From positions 25,238-89,237 of the forward strand of contig CBDFHJ010000005.1 of the NCBI GenBank assembly GCA_965247635.1: a stretch of DNA of 64,000 nt, written 5' to 3'. The notes under the pieces were generated by a model that ran no database searches, was not told the origin of the DNA, and was given only the letters and a program-made list of their open reading frames with translations. A program made the position numbers and the translations under genes. Numbering within the stretch: the first letter of the stretch is position 1; every line of letters begins with the position of its first letter. This document shows, in pieces, positions 1 through 9,614 of the stretch. Source of the stretch: CBDFHJ01 sp965247635 (GTDB lineage Bacteria > Chloroflexota > Dehalococcoidia > Lucifugimonadales > Australimonadaceae).

Positions 1-3000
1 AGGATAAAAATCAAAGTCAAAGGGGAAAACCGCGCCCCGGCCGCCCCGGTAAACCTCTCGGCCACGGTGGGCAACGGCCAGGTTACGCTTTCCTGGGACG
101 ACCCCGGCAACGACACCATCACCAAATACCAGTACAGCACCAATGGCGGCACGAACTTCACCGACATCGGCAGCAGCGACAATGAAACGACCGCATATAC
201 CGTTACCGGGCTGACCAACGGCACACAGTACACCTTGGCGGTGCGAGCGGTGAACGATGGCGGTGACGGCACGGCATCGACCGTGACCGCCACGCCGGAG
301 ACTGTACCGGACGCCCCAACGAGTTTGACGGCGACCGGCGCCGATACCTCGGTCACACTTGCCTGGACCGCTTCGGTTTCCGACGGCGGCAGCGCGATTA
401 CCATGCACCAGTATCGCCAAAAAGCGGGCACGGACAACTACGGCAACTGGACCGACATCCCCGAAAGTGCCCACGGAGGAAACAACGCCATAGGCCACAC
501 CGTGACCGGCCTGGACCGTGGCAAGACCTACACGTTCTTGGTTCGGGCTGTGAACTCAGTGGGCAACAGCATTGCCTCCGGCGAGGCCTCCGCCCCGACA
601 GCGCCGGCAGCCCCGGCGAACCTCTCGGCAGCGCCGGGTGACGGCCAGGCTGCGCTTACCTGGGATGACCCCGCGAATACGACCATAACCAAGTATGAGT
701 TATTGCAGCTCGCCGAGGAGAGCGGGCTGATCGCCTCCGACGGCGCGTTAAATGACAGGTTCGGGGTTTCGGTAGCGGTAGACAACGATACCGCCGTGGT
801 CGGAGCGTTCCAACCCACGTATACGGATCCCGACACCAGTCTGGACGTTAGCAGGCCCGGCGCGGCCTACGTCTACACCAAGGATTCCAACGGTGCGTGG
901 AGCCAGCAGGCGAAGCTGACCGCTTCCGATGGCGCGGGTGGTGACGAGTTCGGAATCTCCGTGGCGGTGGGCGGCGATACCGTGGTGGTTGGGGCCCGTG
1001 GGAACGTCAGCAAAACGGGCGCAATCTACGTGTTCACCAAGCCTTCCGATGGCGACTGGACATCCACCATTACCGAGACCAAGCTCACCGCTACAGGCGG
1101 CGCGGCGGACGATCTGTTCGGAGCCTCCGTGGCATTGTACGGTGCGAGCACCATCGTGGTCGGAGCGCCAGGAGACCAAAACTCTGTTGCTGGCACAAAC
1201 GTCAGCACCGGCTCGGCATACGTTTTCGCCAGGGATTCCAATGGTGAGTGGAGCCAGAATGCCAAGCTCACCGCCTCCAACGCCGGTGCGGACGATCTGT
1301 TCGGGAATTCAGTAGCGGTGGACGACGATACCATCGCAGTCGGGGCGTACGGTAAGGACGACAACAGCCTCACCGATTCCGGTTTGGTCTACGTGTTCGT
1401 CAAGTCTGGGGGCGCCGCCTGGGCCACGACGACTGAAACCGTGCAGCTCAGGGCGTCCGACCGGGCCGCCAACGACAATTTCGGTCGTTCCGTCGCGGTG
1501 GACGGCAACACTATAGTCGTTGGCGCGTCCGGAGACCGGAACACGGTCGACGGGGCTGAGGCCAGCACCGGTTCGGCCTACGTATTCACAAAACCCAACA
1601 CCGGTTGGACCAACAGTGCAGGCACCGAGACGGCCAAGCTCACCGCGTCAGACGGCGCCGATAGCGACCAGTTCGGTCGGTCCGTTGCAGTGGACGGCGA
1701 CACCATCTTGGTCGGGGCCCACCAGAACGACGACGACGGCACGGACTCCGGTTCGATCTACGTATTCATCAAACCCACGAACGGCTGGACCGACACTACT
1801 GGCACGGTCAAGCTCACCGCCTCCAACGCCGCGACGGGCGACCGGTTCGGAATCGCGCTGGCGCTGGACGGTGACACTGCATTGGTGGCTGCGCCCAGGA
1901 ACGACGCCAATGACGACGACGACGACACCGGCAACGATGTCTCCGATGCCGGCTCTGCCTACGTCATCGGGACATCGGGCTGGGCCAAAATCCCCGATAC
2001 CGCCGCCGCGATCAGGAGCCAGACGGTAACCGGCCTGACCAACGACATCACATACATGTTCGCAGTGCGTGCGGTGAACCCTTCCGGCGACGGCCCTGCA
2101 TCAACTGCGACCGGCGTGCCCGTGCCCGTGCCAGCTGCCCCCGTGAACCTCTCAGCCACGCCGGGCGATGGCGAGGTCGCCCTTTCCTGGGACGATCCGG
2201 GCAACGCCACAATCACGAAGTACCAGTACAGCACCGACGGGGGCGCGAATTTCTCGGACTTCGACGGTGGCAGCAGCGCGTCCACCACTGCATACACCGT
2301 CACCGGCCTGACCAACAGCACCGAGTACACGTTGGCGTTGCGTGCGGTGAACCCTACCGGTAACGGCGAGGCATCCACCGTGACCGCCTTGATACTGCCG
2401 GCCAAGCCCACCGGACTCACCGGGATCGAGTACAACTCCCAAGTGGAGTTGGGCTGGGACAACCCCGACGATTCCACCATAACCAAGTACCAACTGTTGC
2501 GGATTACGCCGAGAAAGCTTACCGCCGGAGGCGCCGGCAGGGATGACGACTTCTTCGGGATGGCCGTGGCGGCAGACGGTGACACCGCGTTGGTTGGGGC
2601 GTTGCAGGCTTATGACGCTGACTTCAACAATCGCCCGGGTGCTGCTTACGTATTCACCTGGAATTCGGTATCCGAGGTGTGGACCAAGAACGCCACGCTG
2701 AATGCCTCGGACGGGGACAATGGCGACGGGTTCGGGCGGTCCGTAGCATTGGATGGCGACACCGCCGTGGTCGGGGCCTACCAAAACGACGAGGGCGAAC
2801 CGGGCGAGGTCCAGGTCACCAATACCGGTTCGGCTTACATATTCACCAAGGATTCCCAGGGGATGTGGAAGCAGACGGCCCAGCTGACCGCCTCCGACGC
2901 TGCAGACGGAGACCAGTTCGGTTATTCCGTTGCGGTGAATGGCGACACCGTCGTGATTGGGGCGCACCAGGACGACGACGACGGCGCTGAATCCGGTTCC

Positions 3001-6000
3001 GCCTACGTCTTCACCAAGCCCTCGGGCGACAACGGATGGGACGACTGGAACAGCCTGAGCGCCGATGGCAAGGCCATGTTAACGACCAAGCTGACCGCCC
3101 CCGGCGCTGCGGCAGGCGGTTACTTCGGTAATTCCGTGGCGATAGACGGTAACACCATCGTCGTCGGGGCCCGCAAGGCCGATTCGGCCTACGCAATCAC
3201 CAAGCCATCGTCCGACGCCAACAGCGACGGCTCAATAGACTGGGAAGACTGGGACTCCCTGGATGCCGATGGCAAGGCCACTCTGACGGCCACACTCACC
3301 GCCTCCGACGCTGCGGCGGGAGATGAGTTCGGTACTTCCGTGGCGATAGACGGTGACACCGTTGTAGTCGGCGCGAACGAACACGACCAAAGTGACACCG
3401 TGAACAATTCCGGTGCGGCATACGTTTTCACCAAGCCTGGCAACGCGTGGGCCACCGGTACTGAGACAGCGAAGCTTACCGCCTCCGACGGGACGAGAGG
3501 CGACGAATTCGGAATTTCCGTGGCGGTGTCCGGCAACACCGTCGTGATTGGGGCGCACCTGGACGACGACAACGGGGATAAATCCGGTTCGGCCTACTTC
3601 TTCACCAAGCCCATTAACGGCAACTGGGCCACCGGTACTGAGACGGCCAAAATCATCGACCGCGATGGCGCGGCGGAAGACCACTTCGGGTGGTCGGTAG
3701 CGGTGGACGGTAGTACCGCCGTGGTTGGCGCGTACGGGGACGGCAGTAATAAAGGGGCAGCCCATATTATGGGCATCCCGTCCTGGACTGACATTTCCAA
3801 CAGCGCGCCCGGCGAAGCCAACGCGACTTCCTACGCGGTGACAGGCCTGACCAATGACGTCGTGTACACCTTCCAGCTCCGCGGGGTGAACGCCAGCGGC
3901 CACAGCCCGGCCTCTGACAGGCTCGACGCCACGCCCAAGGCGGTACCATACGCCCCGACCAACCTGTCGGCCGCGGGAGGGAACGGGCAGGTCGCTCTGT
4001 CCTGGGACGACCCCGAAGACGACACAATCACGGGATACAAGTACAGCACAGACGGCGGCACGACCTTCGCGGAAATCGGTGGCAGCGGCGCTACCACCAC
4101 CACCTACACCGTGACCGGCTTGACCAACGGCGTCACGCACACCTTGGCGCTGCGCGCCGTGAACGATCTCGGCAACGGCGCGCCCTCCACCGTAAGCGCC
4201 TTGATGGCACCGGTCGCCCCCGCGAATCTGTCGGCCGCGCCGGGTGACGGCAAGGTTGCGCTCTCCTGGGCCGATCCCGGCAACGCCACAATCACGAAGT
4301 ACCAGTACAGCACCGCCGGGGGGGCGAATTTCTCGGACTTCGACGGCGGCAGCAACTCGGCCACCACTGCATACACCGTCACCGGCCTGACCAACTACCA
4401 GGAGTATTCGTTCCAAATCCGCGCGGTAAACGCCTCCGGCGAAGGGCCGGCCTCAAACAGCGCCAGCGCCACTCCCAGGGCTCCGAAGCCAGCCAAGCCG
4501 ACCGGGTTGGGAGCGGTGGCTAGCGACACCCGAGTGACGCTGAGCTGGGATAACCCCGGCAACTCGACGATAACCGGGTACGAGCTAGCGGAGGTGATCC
4601 CGGAGGACTGGCTCACCGCCTCCGGCGGCGCGGCCGGTGCCCATTTCGGGATTTCCGTAGCAATCGACGGCGACACGGCCGTAGTAGGGGCGGACCGGGC
4701 AAATGATAGGAGGGGTTCGGCCTATATATTCACCAGGGATTCCACCGGTGACTGGACCCAGCAGGTCAAGCTCGACGGCGAAGAGACGGGCGACCAGTTC
4801 GGGTGGTCCGTCGCGGTGGACGGGGACACCGTAGTGGTTGGAGCCCACGCATACGACGGCGAAGACGCTAGCAATACTACCCTGGTAAATTCCGGTGCGG
4901 CCTACGTAATCACCAAGCCCGACACCGACGCCAACGGCGACGGCTCGACAGACTGGACAGACTGGAACTCTCTGGATGACGATGGCAGGGCTGGGCTGAC
5001 GGCCAAGCTGGCCCCCACTGTCCCCGAGGAGTACGCCTTCTTCGGAGGTTCCGTAGCTCTGGCCGGCAACACCCTGGCGATTGGGTCTCGCCTCTATGAC
5101 GCCGGGGGCCGTTTGAGCGCTGGTGCGGCCTATGTGTTCACCAAGGATTCGGGTACCGGTGTGTGGAGCCAAGCGGCCAAGCTCACCGCCTCCACAAGCT
5201 TGCAACTCGCCTATCTCGGGTACTCGTTAGCGGTGGACGGCGACACTGTATTGGCAGGGGCGTACGGGGACGACACGGTCTTCGGTGAGTTAGGAAGCGG
5301 TTCGGCCTACGTCTTTGACAAGCCTCCCGGAGGCTGGACCGACGGAAATGAGACTGCCAAGCTGACCGCCTCCGACCGCCAGCCGAGCGGCTACTTCGGG
5401 TTTTCCGTAGCTCTGGACGGCGACACTGCGGTGATCGGAGCAAGTCAGCACAGCGACCCCGGAACCGGCGCCGGTTCCGGTGCTGCCTATGTCTTCGCCA
5501 GGGAATCGGGTGTGTGGGGCGAGAAAGCCAGGCTCACCCCCTCCGACGCCGCAGCTGGAGATAACTTCGGAGTGTCCGTGGCGGTGGAGGATGGCACCGT
5601 CGTAGTTGGGTCGTGGCAAGACGACGACAACGGACGCAATTCCGGTTCGGCGTATGTTTTCGAGAAGCCTGACCTCGGCTGGGCCAGCACCTTTGAGACC
5701 CTCAAGCTCACCGCCCCTAACGGCGCGGCCAACGACAGGTTCGGATGGTCAGTGGCAGTGGACCTGGATGATCAACGCGGTGATCTCGCACTGGTTGGGG
5801 CGTACAGTGACGACATCGCAACTGGCATGGATGCTGGTTCGGTCCATGTGTTGGGCATACCCGATTGGATGGACATTGGCCTCAGCGACCATCAGACCAC
5901 AAATCACACAGTGACCAGCCTGACCAACGGAACAGAGTACGCGTACCAAATCCGGGCGCTGAACCGAAGTGGCGCTGGTCCTGCCTCGGACGGAGCCAGC

Positions 6001-9000
6001 GCCACTCCGTTGGGGAAGCCGGTCGCGCCCGTCCTGAGCGCACAGGCGGGCGACGGCCAGGTGACGTTGAGCTGGACTACGGCCACCGCCGACGCCACTA
6101 TCGCCCCTATCACGAAGTACGAGTACAACACCGACGGCGGCACGACCTTCACGAGTATTCCCGACAGCGGGCCGGGCACCGACAATTACACGGTGCTCGG
6201 CCTGACCAACCTCACCACGTACACGTTTGCGGTGCGGGCGGTGAACGTGATCGGAGAGGGTCCTGCGGCCACAAAAGATGCCAAGCCCGCAAGTGCGACA
6301 CCGGGCGCGCCGGACCTCTCCGCAACCGCGGGCGACACCCAGGTGAAGCTGGAGTGGGCCGACCCCAACGACTCTTCGATCGATAAATACCAGTACAGCA
6401 CCGACGACGGCACTGGCTTCATCGACATCGACGTCGAAGACATCGACTACAGCGTCGCAAACACCATCGGTTACACCGTTACCAGTCTGACCGACGGCAC
6501 CCGCCTGACCAACAACACCGAGTACACGTTCCATATCCGCGCGGTGGACAACCATGCTCTTCAGCCATACGGCGATGCCTCGGACGTCACTGCCACACCG
6601 GCGGGTACGCTACCAGACTCGCCGTTGAATCTCGCGGCGGAGCCGGGCCACGAAGAGGTGCGTCTGAGTTGGGGCGACCCCGACGACGCTTCGATCGATA
6701 AATACCATTACAGCATCGACGGAGTCGCGAACTCAACCAACATCAGTGCCGACGCCACCACATACACCATTACCGGCCTCACCAACGGCACCACGTACAC
6801 GTTCCAAATCTCGGCGGAGAACGCAACCGGCGTTGGCCCTGCCTCGGCGGCGATCGACGCCAAGCCTCTGCCGCCTCAACTAGTTCGCCCGGCCTTGGAG
6901 CCCCCAGAGGAGGGCAATGGTGAGGTGAAGCTGAAATGGGCTTACACACACGTTGAGACAAAAGAGACCATACTCAGATACGAGGTATTGCACCTGCTGA
7001 AGACCAGCAAGCTGGACGGCGTGGGGGGCGACAAGTTCGGGTATGCGGTGTCGGTGGACGGCGACACAGCGGTGATCGGGGCCTATCAGGACAATGGCGA
7101 AGGCGCTGATTCCGGCGCGGCCTACGTCTTCACCAGGAATGAGGGTGTGTGGGACGATGGGGTAAAGCTGACCGCCTCCGGTGGCGCGGCCTACGACAAC
7201 TTCGGGATTTCCGTGGCGGTGGACGGTGATACTGTCGTGGTTGGGGCGCCTGGAAACGACGGCGACGGCGCTGATTCCGGCTCGGTCTACGTATTCGTGA
7301 AGCCCACAGGGGGCTGGGCTACCAGTACTGAGACCGCCAAGCTCACGGCTTCCGACGGCGCGGCCCTCGACTACTTCGGGTATTCCGTGGCGGTGGACGG
7401 TGACACCGTCCTAGTAGGGGCGTATCAGGACGACGACGAGGAAAACGACTCAGAAGATTCTGGTTCGGCCTACATATTCACCAAACCCAACAGCAGTGGA
7501 GGCTGGGCCGACTGGGACCCCATGGAAGACACTGAGACGGCCAAGTTGACCGCCTCCGACGGCGCCGATGACGACTGGTTCGGGGTTTCCGTAGCATTGG
7601 ACGGCAACACCGCTGTGATCGGGGCGTCCGGGGACGATGACAAAGGCATTGACTCGGGTTCGGCTTACGTATTCGTGAAGCCCTCCGGTGCCTGGGCCGA
7701 CGGGAATGAGACCGACAAGCTGACCGCCTCCGACGGCGAGGCGCAGGATAACTTCGGGTATTCCGTAGCGGTGGGCGTTGATACCGTGGAGGTTAGTGGT
7801 GCCGATGTGGAAGTTGCCACCGTCGTGGTGGGAGCGTATCAGCACGACCCCATTGACCCCCATTCAGACCCCGATTCACCCTTGTACCTTCTGGATGCCG
7901 GTGCGGCCTATGTCTTCACCAGAGATTCGGGAGGCGTGTGGGACGGTGGGGGAAAGCTGACTGCAGACGATGGCGATGCTCTCGACTACTTCGGGTATTC
8001 GGTGGCGGTGGACGTTGATACCGTGGTGGTTGGTGCGTACGGGGACGACGACAACGGCTCTGCTTCAGGTTCGGCTTACGTCTTCACCAGGGATTCCAAC
8101 GGTGAATGGAGCCAGAAGAAAAAGCTGACCGACGAAGACGGCGAGGCGGGCGATTGGTTCGGGTATTCCGTAGCGGTGGACACTGCCGCTCACACCGCCT
8201 TGGTGGGGGCCGGCTCGGCCCACGTGCTGGACATCCATGACTGGGAGTCCGTCCCCGGAATCGGAGGCCAACTTCCCACCGAGCACACGGTGGAAAACCT
8301 ATTTAATGGCCGAGTATATGACTTCCAGGTCCGCGCGGTGAACCTCCGCAGCCCAGGGCCCCAGGCAGAAGGGGAAGCCATCCCTCAAGCCAATGACCCG
8401 CCTGTGGCGATGGGTGACTCCACCACGACTGCCGAGGACACGGCCATCGTCATTAGGGTGTTGGACAACGACTCGGACGTGGACGGTGACAGCCTCAGCG
8501 TCATCGAGGTGAGCACACCAAGCAACGGGAGCGTCGCGATCACAGGCGCCGGGACCACCGTCACCTATACTCCTAATGCTAACTTCCACGGTTCCGACTT
8601 GTTCACCTACGTGGCGTCGGACGGGAACGGGGGTACGGACACCGGTACGGTCAACGTCACCGTCACTGCGGTGGACGACGAACCTGCCAACCGCTCGCCT
8701 AGGTTCAACGAGGGCCTCAACACCACCCGCACCGTCCCGGAGGACGCAGAAGTGGGCATGGCTGTGGGGGACCCAGTGAACGCCAGGGACTCGGATAATG
8801 ACCGGCTGGAGTACTGGCTGTGGGGGATGGATCGAGCCTCCTTCGACGTGGACCCTAGCACAGGGCAGCTCACCACCAAGACAGCGTTGGACTACGAGGT
8901 CAAGAACGAATACTCGGTGCGGGTGAGCGCCCGGGACCGCCGAGGGGGTGTCGATGGGATCATAGTTACCATCAGCGTTGAGAACGTTGATGAGCCACCG

Positions 9001-9585
9001 GCACGTCCAGCACCACCCGACCTCAAGGCCACCAGCCACTCTACCCTGGCAGTAAACTGGACGGCGCCCGATAACCAGGGACCGGAGATCACGGATTACG
9101 ACTTGCAATACCGTGAAGCTGACGGGGAGTTCAAAGACGTCGGGTACGGCGGCACCGGCATATCCATGACCCTGAGCGATCTTAAGCCTGAGACCGGCTA
9201 CGAGGTGCAGGTGCGGGCTGTCAACGCCGAGGGAGTCAGCCCTTGGTCGGAATCAGGCAGTGGCGAGACTGAAGAAGCGCCGCCCCCACCTACTCCTACG
9301 CCTACACCCACGGCGGAGCCTACGCCTGCACCCACGGCGGAGTCCACGCCTGCACCCACGGCGGAGCCTACGCCTGCACCCACGACGGAGCCTACGCCTA
9401 AACCCACGGCGGAGCCTACGCCTAAACCCACGGCGGAGCCTACGCCTACACCCACGGCGGAGCCAGCGCCGTCCGAGGCGGACGGCGGGGATGAAGGATT
9501 CCCCTGGTGGACTATCGTCGTGGTAGTGATTGGGGTAGTCGCTGGAGTGGTTCTCATAATTGTGGTGCGACGTAGCCGGAGATAG
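1..9585 (+). CDS. Giant surface protein: FN3 domains with nested FG-GAP beta-propellers (5' partial)
   Basis: The reading frame is open to the first base of the window, so the gene starts upstream; the GTG at 67 lies inside an FN3 domain and is not the start. Residues are counted from codon 67. About 13 fibronectin type III domains are visible. Four of them (near residues 200, 800, 1500 and 2290) are interrupted after the strand reading ITKYE/ITKYQ by seven FG-GAP repeats each, after which the FN3 resumes with a Trp strand and TVTGLTN. Then come a cadherin-like/Big_9 domain (2775-2875), a cadherin repeat (2876-2975), a last FN3 (about 2980-3070), a Pro/Thr/Glu stalk (3073-3135), one TM helix (about 3145-3167) and a cytoplasmic RRSRR. 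Predicted role: cell-surface adhesion or ligand binding, with Ca2+ loops (Asp-rich) in the blades. No catalytic domain was seen. Function is inferred from architecture only. Confidence 0.9.
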   Translation, partial: RIKIKVKGENRAPAAPVNLSATVGNGQVTLSWDDPGNDTITKYQYSTNGGTNFTDIGSSDNETTAYTVTGLTNGTQYTLAVRAVNDGGDGTASTVTATPETVPDAPTSLTATGADTSVTLAWTASVSDGGSAITMHQYRQKAGTDNYGNWTDIPESAHGGNNAIGHTVTGLDRGKTYTFLVRAVNSVGNSIASGEASAPTAPAAPANLSAAPGDGQAALTWDDPANTTITKYELLQLAEESGLIASDGALNDRFGVSVAVDNDTAVVGAFQPTYTDPDTSLDVSRPGAAYVYTKDSNGAWSQQAKLTASDGAGGDEFGISVAVGGDTVVVGARGNVSKTGAIYVFTKPSDGDWTSTITETKLTATGGAADDLFGASVALYGASTIVVGAPGDQNSVAGTNVSTGSAYVFARDSNGEWSQNAKLTASNAGADDLFGNSVAVDDDTIAVGAYGKDDNSLTDSGLVYVFVKSGGAAWATTTETVQLRASDRAANDNFGRSVAVDGNTIVVGASGDRNTVDGAEASTGSAYVFTKPNTGWTNSAGTETAKLTASDGADSDQFGRSVAVDGDTILVGAHQNDDDGTDSGSIYVFIKPTNGWTDTTGTVKLTASNAATGDRFGIALALDGDTALVAAPRNDANDDDDDTGNDVSDAGSAYVIGTSGWAKIPDTAAAIRSQTVTGLTNDITYMFAVRAVNPSGDGPASTATGVPVPVPAAPVNLSATPGDGEVALSWDDPGNATITKYQYSTDGGANFSDFDGGSSASTTAYTVTGLTNSTEYTLALRAVNPTGNGEASTVTALILPAKPTGLTGIEYNSQVELGWDNPDDSTITKYQLLRITPRKLTAGGAGRDDDFFGMAVAADGDTALVGALQAYDADFNNRPGAAYVFTWNSVSEVWTKNATLNASDGDNGDGFGRSVALDGDTAVVGAYQNDEGEPGEVQVTNTGSAYIFTKDSQGMWKQTAQLTASDAADGDQFGYSVAVNGDTVVIGAHQDDDDGAESGSAYVFTKPSGDNGWDDWNSLSADGKAMLTTKLTAPGAAAGGYFGNSVAIDGNTIVVGARKADSAYAITKPSSDANSDGSIDWEDWDSLDADGKATLTATLTASDAAAGDEFGTSVAIDGDTVVVGANEHDQSDTVNNSGAAYVFTKPGNAWATGTETAKLTASDGTRGDEFGISVAVSGNTVVIGAHLDDDNGDKSGSAYFFTKPINGNWATGTETAKIIDRDGAAEDHFGWSVAVDGSTAVVGAYGDGSNKGAAHIMGIPSWTDISNSAPGEANATSYAVTGLTNDVVYTFQLRGVNASGHSPASDRLDATPKAVPYAPTNLSAAGGNGQVALSWDDPEDDTITGYKYSTDGGTTFAEIGGSGATTTTYTVTGLTNGVTHTLALRAVNDLGNGAPSTVSALMAPVAPANLSAAPGDGKVALSWADPGNATITKYQYSTAGGANFSDFDGGSNSATTAYTVTGLTNYQEYSFQIRAVNASGEGPASNSASATPRAPKPAKPTGLGAVASDTRVTLSWDNPGNSTITGYELAEVIPEDWLTASGGAAGAHFGISVAIDGDTAVVGADRANDRRGSAYIFTRDSTGDWTQQVKLDGEETGDQFGWSVAVDGDTVVVGAHAYDGEDASNTTLVNSGAAYVITKPDTDANGDGSTDWTDWNSLDDDGRAGLTAKLAPTVPEEYAFFGGSVALAGNTLAIGSRLYDAGGRLSAGAAYVFTKDSGTGVWSQAAKLTASTSLQLAYLGYSLAVDGDTVLAGAYGDDTVFGELGSGSAYVFDKPPGGWTDGNETAKLTASDRQPSGYFGFSVALDGDTAVIGASQHSDPGTGAGSGAAYVFARESGVWGEKARLTPSDAAAGDNFGVSVAVEDGTVVVGSWQDDDNGRNSGSAYVFEKPDLGWASTFETLKLTAPNGAANDRFGWSVAVDLDDQRGDLALVGAYSDDIATGMDAGSVHVLGIPDWMDIGLSDHQTTNHTVTSLTNGTEYAYQIRALNRSGAGPASDGASATPLGKPVAPVLSAQAGDGQVTLSWTTATADATIAPITKYEYNTDGGTTFTSIPDSGPGTDNYTVLGLTNLTTYTFAVRAVNVIGEGPAATKDAKPASATPGAPDLSATAGDTQVKLEWADPNDSSIDKYQYSTDDGTGFIDIDVEDIDYSVANTIGYTVTSLTDGTRLTNNTEYTFHIRAVDNHALQPYGDASDVTATPAGTLPDSPLNLAAEPGHEEVRLSWGDPDDASIDKYHYSIDGVANSTNISADATTYTITGLTNGTTYTFQISAENATGVGPASAAIDAKPLPPQLVRPALEPPEEGNGEVKLKWAYTHVETKETILRYEVLHLLKTSKLDGVGGDKFGYAVSVDGDTAVIGAYQDNGEGADSGAAYVFTRNEGVWDDGVKLTASGGAAYDNFGISVAVDGDTVVVGAPGNDGDGADSGSVYVFVKPTGGWATSTETAKLTASDGAALDYFGYSVAVDGDTVLVGAYQDDDEENDSEDSGSAYIFTKPNSSGGWADWDPMEDTETAKLTASDGADDDWFGVSVALDGNTAVIGASGDDDKGIDSGSAYVFVKPSGAWADGNETDKLTASDGEAQDNFGYSVAVGVDTVEVSGADVEVATVVVGAYQHDPIDPHSDPDSPLYLLDAGAAYVFTRDSGGVWDGGGKLTADDGDALDYFGYSVAVDVDTVVVGAYGDDDNGSASGSAYVFTRDSNGEWSQKKKLTDEDGEAGDWFGYSVAVDTAAHTALVGAGSAHVLDIHDWESVPGIGGQLPTEHTVENLFNGRVYDFQVRAVNLRSPGPQAEGEAIPQANDPPVAMGDSTTTAEDTAIVIRVLDNDSDVDGDSLSVIEVSTPSNGSVAITGAGTTVTYTPNANFHGSDLFTYVASDGNGGTDTGTVNVTVTAVDDEPANRSPRFNEGLNTTRTVPEDAEVGMAVGDPVNARDSDNDRLEYWLWGMDRASFDVDPSTGQLTTKTALDYEVKNEYSVRVSARDRRGGVDGIIVTISVENVDEPPARPAPPDLKATSHSTLAVNWTAPDNQGPEITDYDLQYREADGEFKDVGYGGTGISMTLSDLKPETGYEVQVRAVNAEGVSPWSESGSGETEEAPPPPTPTPTPTAEPTPAPTAESTPAPTAEPTPAPTTEPTPKPTAEPTPKPTAEPTPTPTAEPAPSEADGGDEGFPWWTIVVVVIGVVAGVVLIIVVRRSRR
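724..1980 (+). repeat. FG-GAP propeller 1 (seven blades)
   Basis: Seven tandem repeats of about 60 residues, each reading LTASDG..DxFGxSVAVDGDT.xVGA, an Asp-rich loop, then SGSAYVFTK. They sit inside the third FN3 domain of the giant surface protein, between ITKYELLQL and the Trp strand SGWAKIPD. The seventh blade ends in YVIG instead of YVFTK. Confidence 0.85.
2515..3786 (+). repeat. FG-GAP propeller 2 (seven blades)
   Basis: Seven FG-GAP repeats nested between ITKYQLLRI and PSWTDISN of one FN3 domain. Blades 3 and 4 carry long linkers with an Asp/Trp pattern (for example DANSDGSIDWEDW), which resembles an EF-hand or dockerin-like Ca2+ loop. Confidence 0.85.
4609..5868 (+). repeat. FG-GAP propeller 3 (seven blades)
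   Basis: Seven FG-GAP repeats nested between ITGYELAEV and PDWMDIGL of an FN3 domain. Blade 2 carries the same DANGDGSTDWTDW insert as propeller 2. Blades 3 and 4 are the most diverged, with FFG and YLG in place of FG. Confidence 0.85.
7009..8242 (+). repeat. FG-GAP propeller 4 (seven blades)
   Basis: Seven FG-GAP repeats nested between ILRYEVLHL and HDWESVPG of an FN3 domain. Blade 5 has an internal expansion (TVEVSGADVEVATVVVGA), probably a slippage duplication. Blade 7 is shortened and lacks the Asp-rich loop. Confidence 0.85.
9289..9470 (+). repeat. Pro/Thr/Glu stalk repeat in the giant surface protein
   Basis: Tandem units reading TAEPTPAP/TAEPTPKP form an extended stalk between the last FN3 domain and the TM helix. 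At DNA level the 24-bp unit (cctacgcc, then cacccacggcgga) is repeated about seven times, so length variation between strains is likely. Confidence 0.8.
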
Positions 9586-9614
9586 GAGAGGAAGCTACTG
9601 TCGCATCCGTCGGA

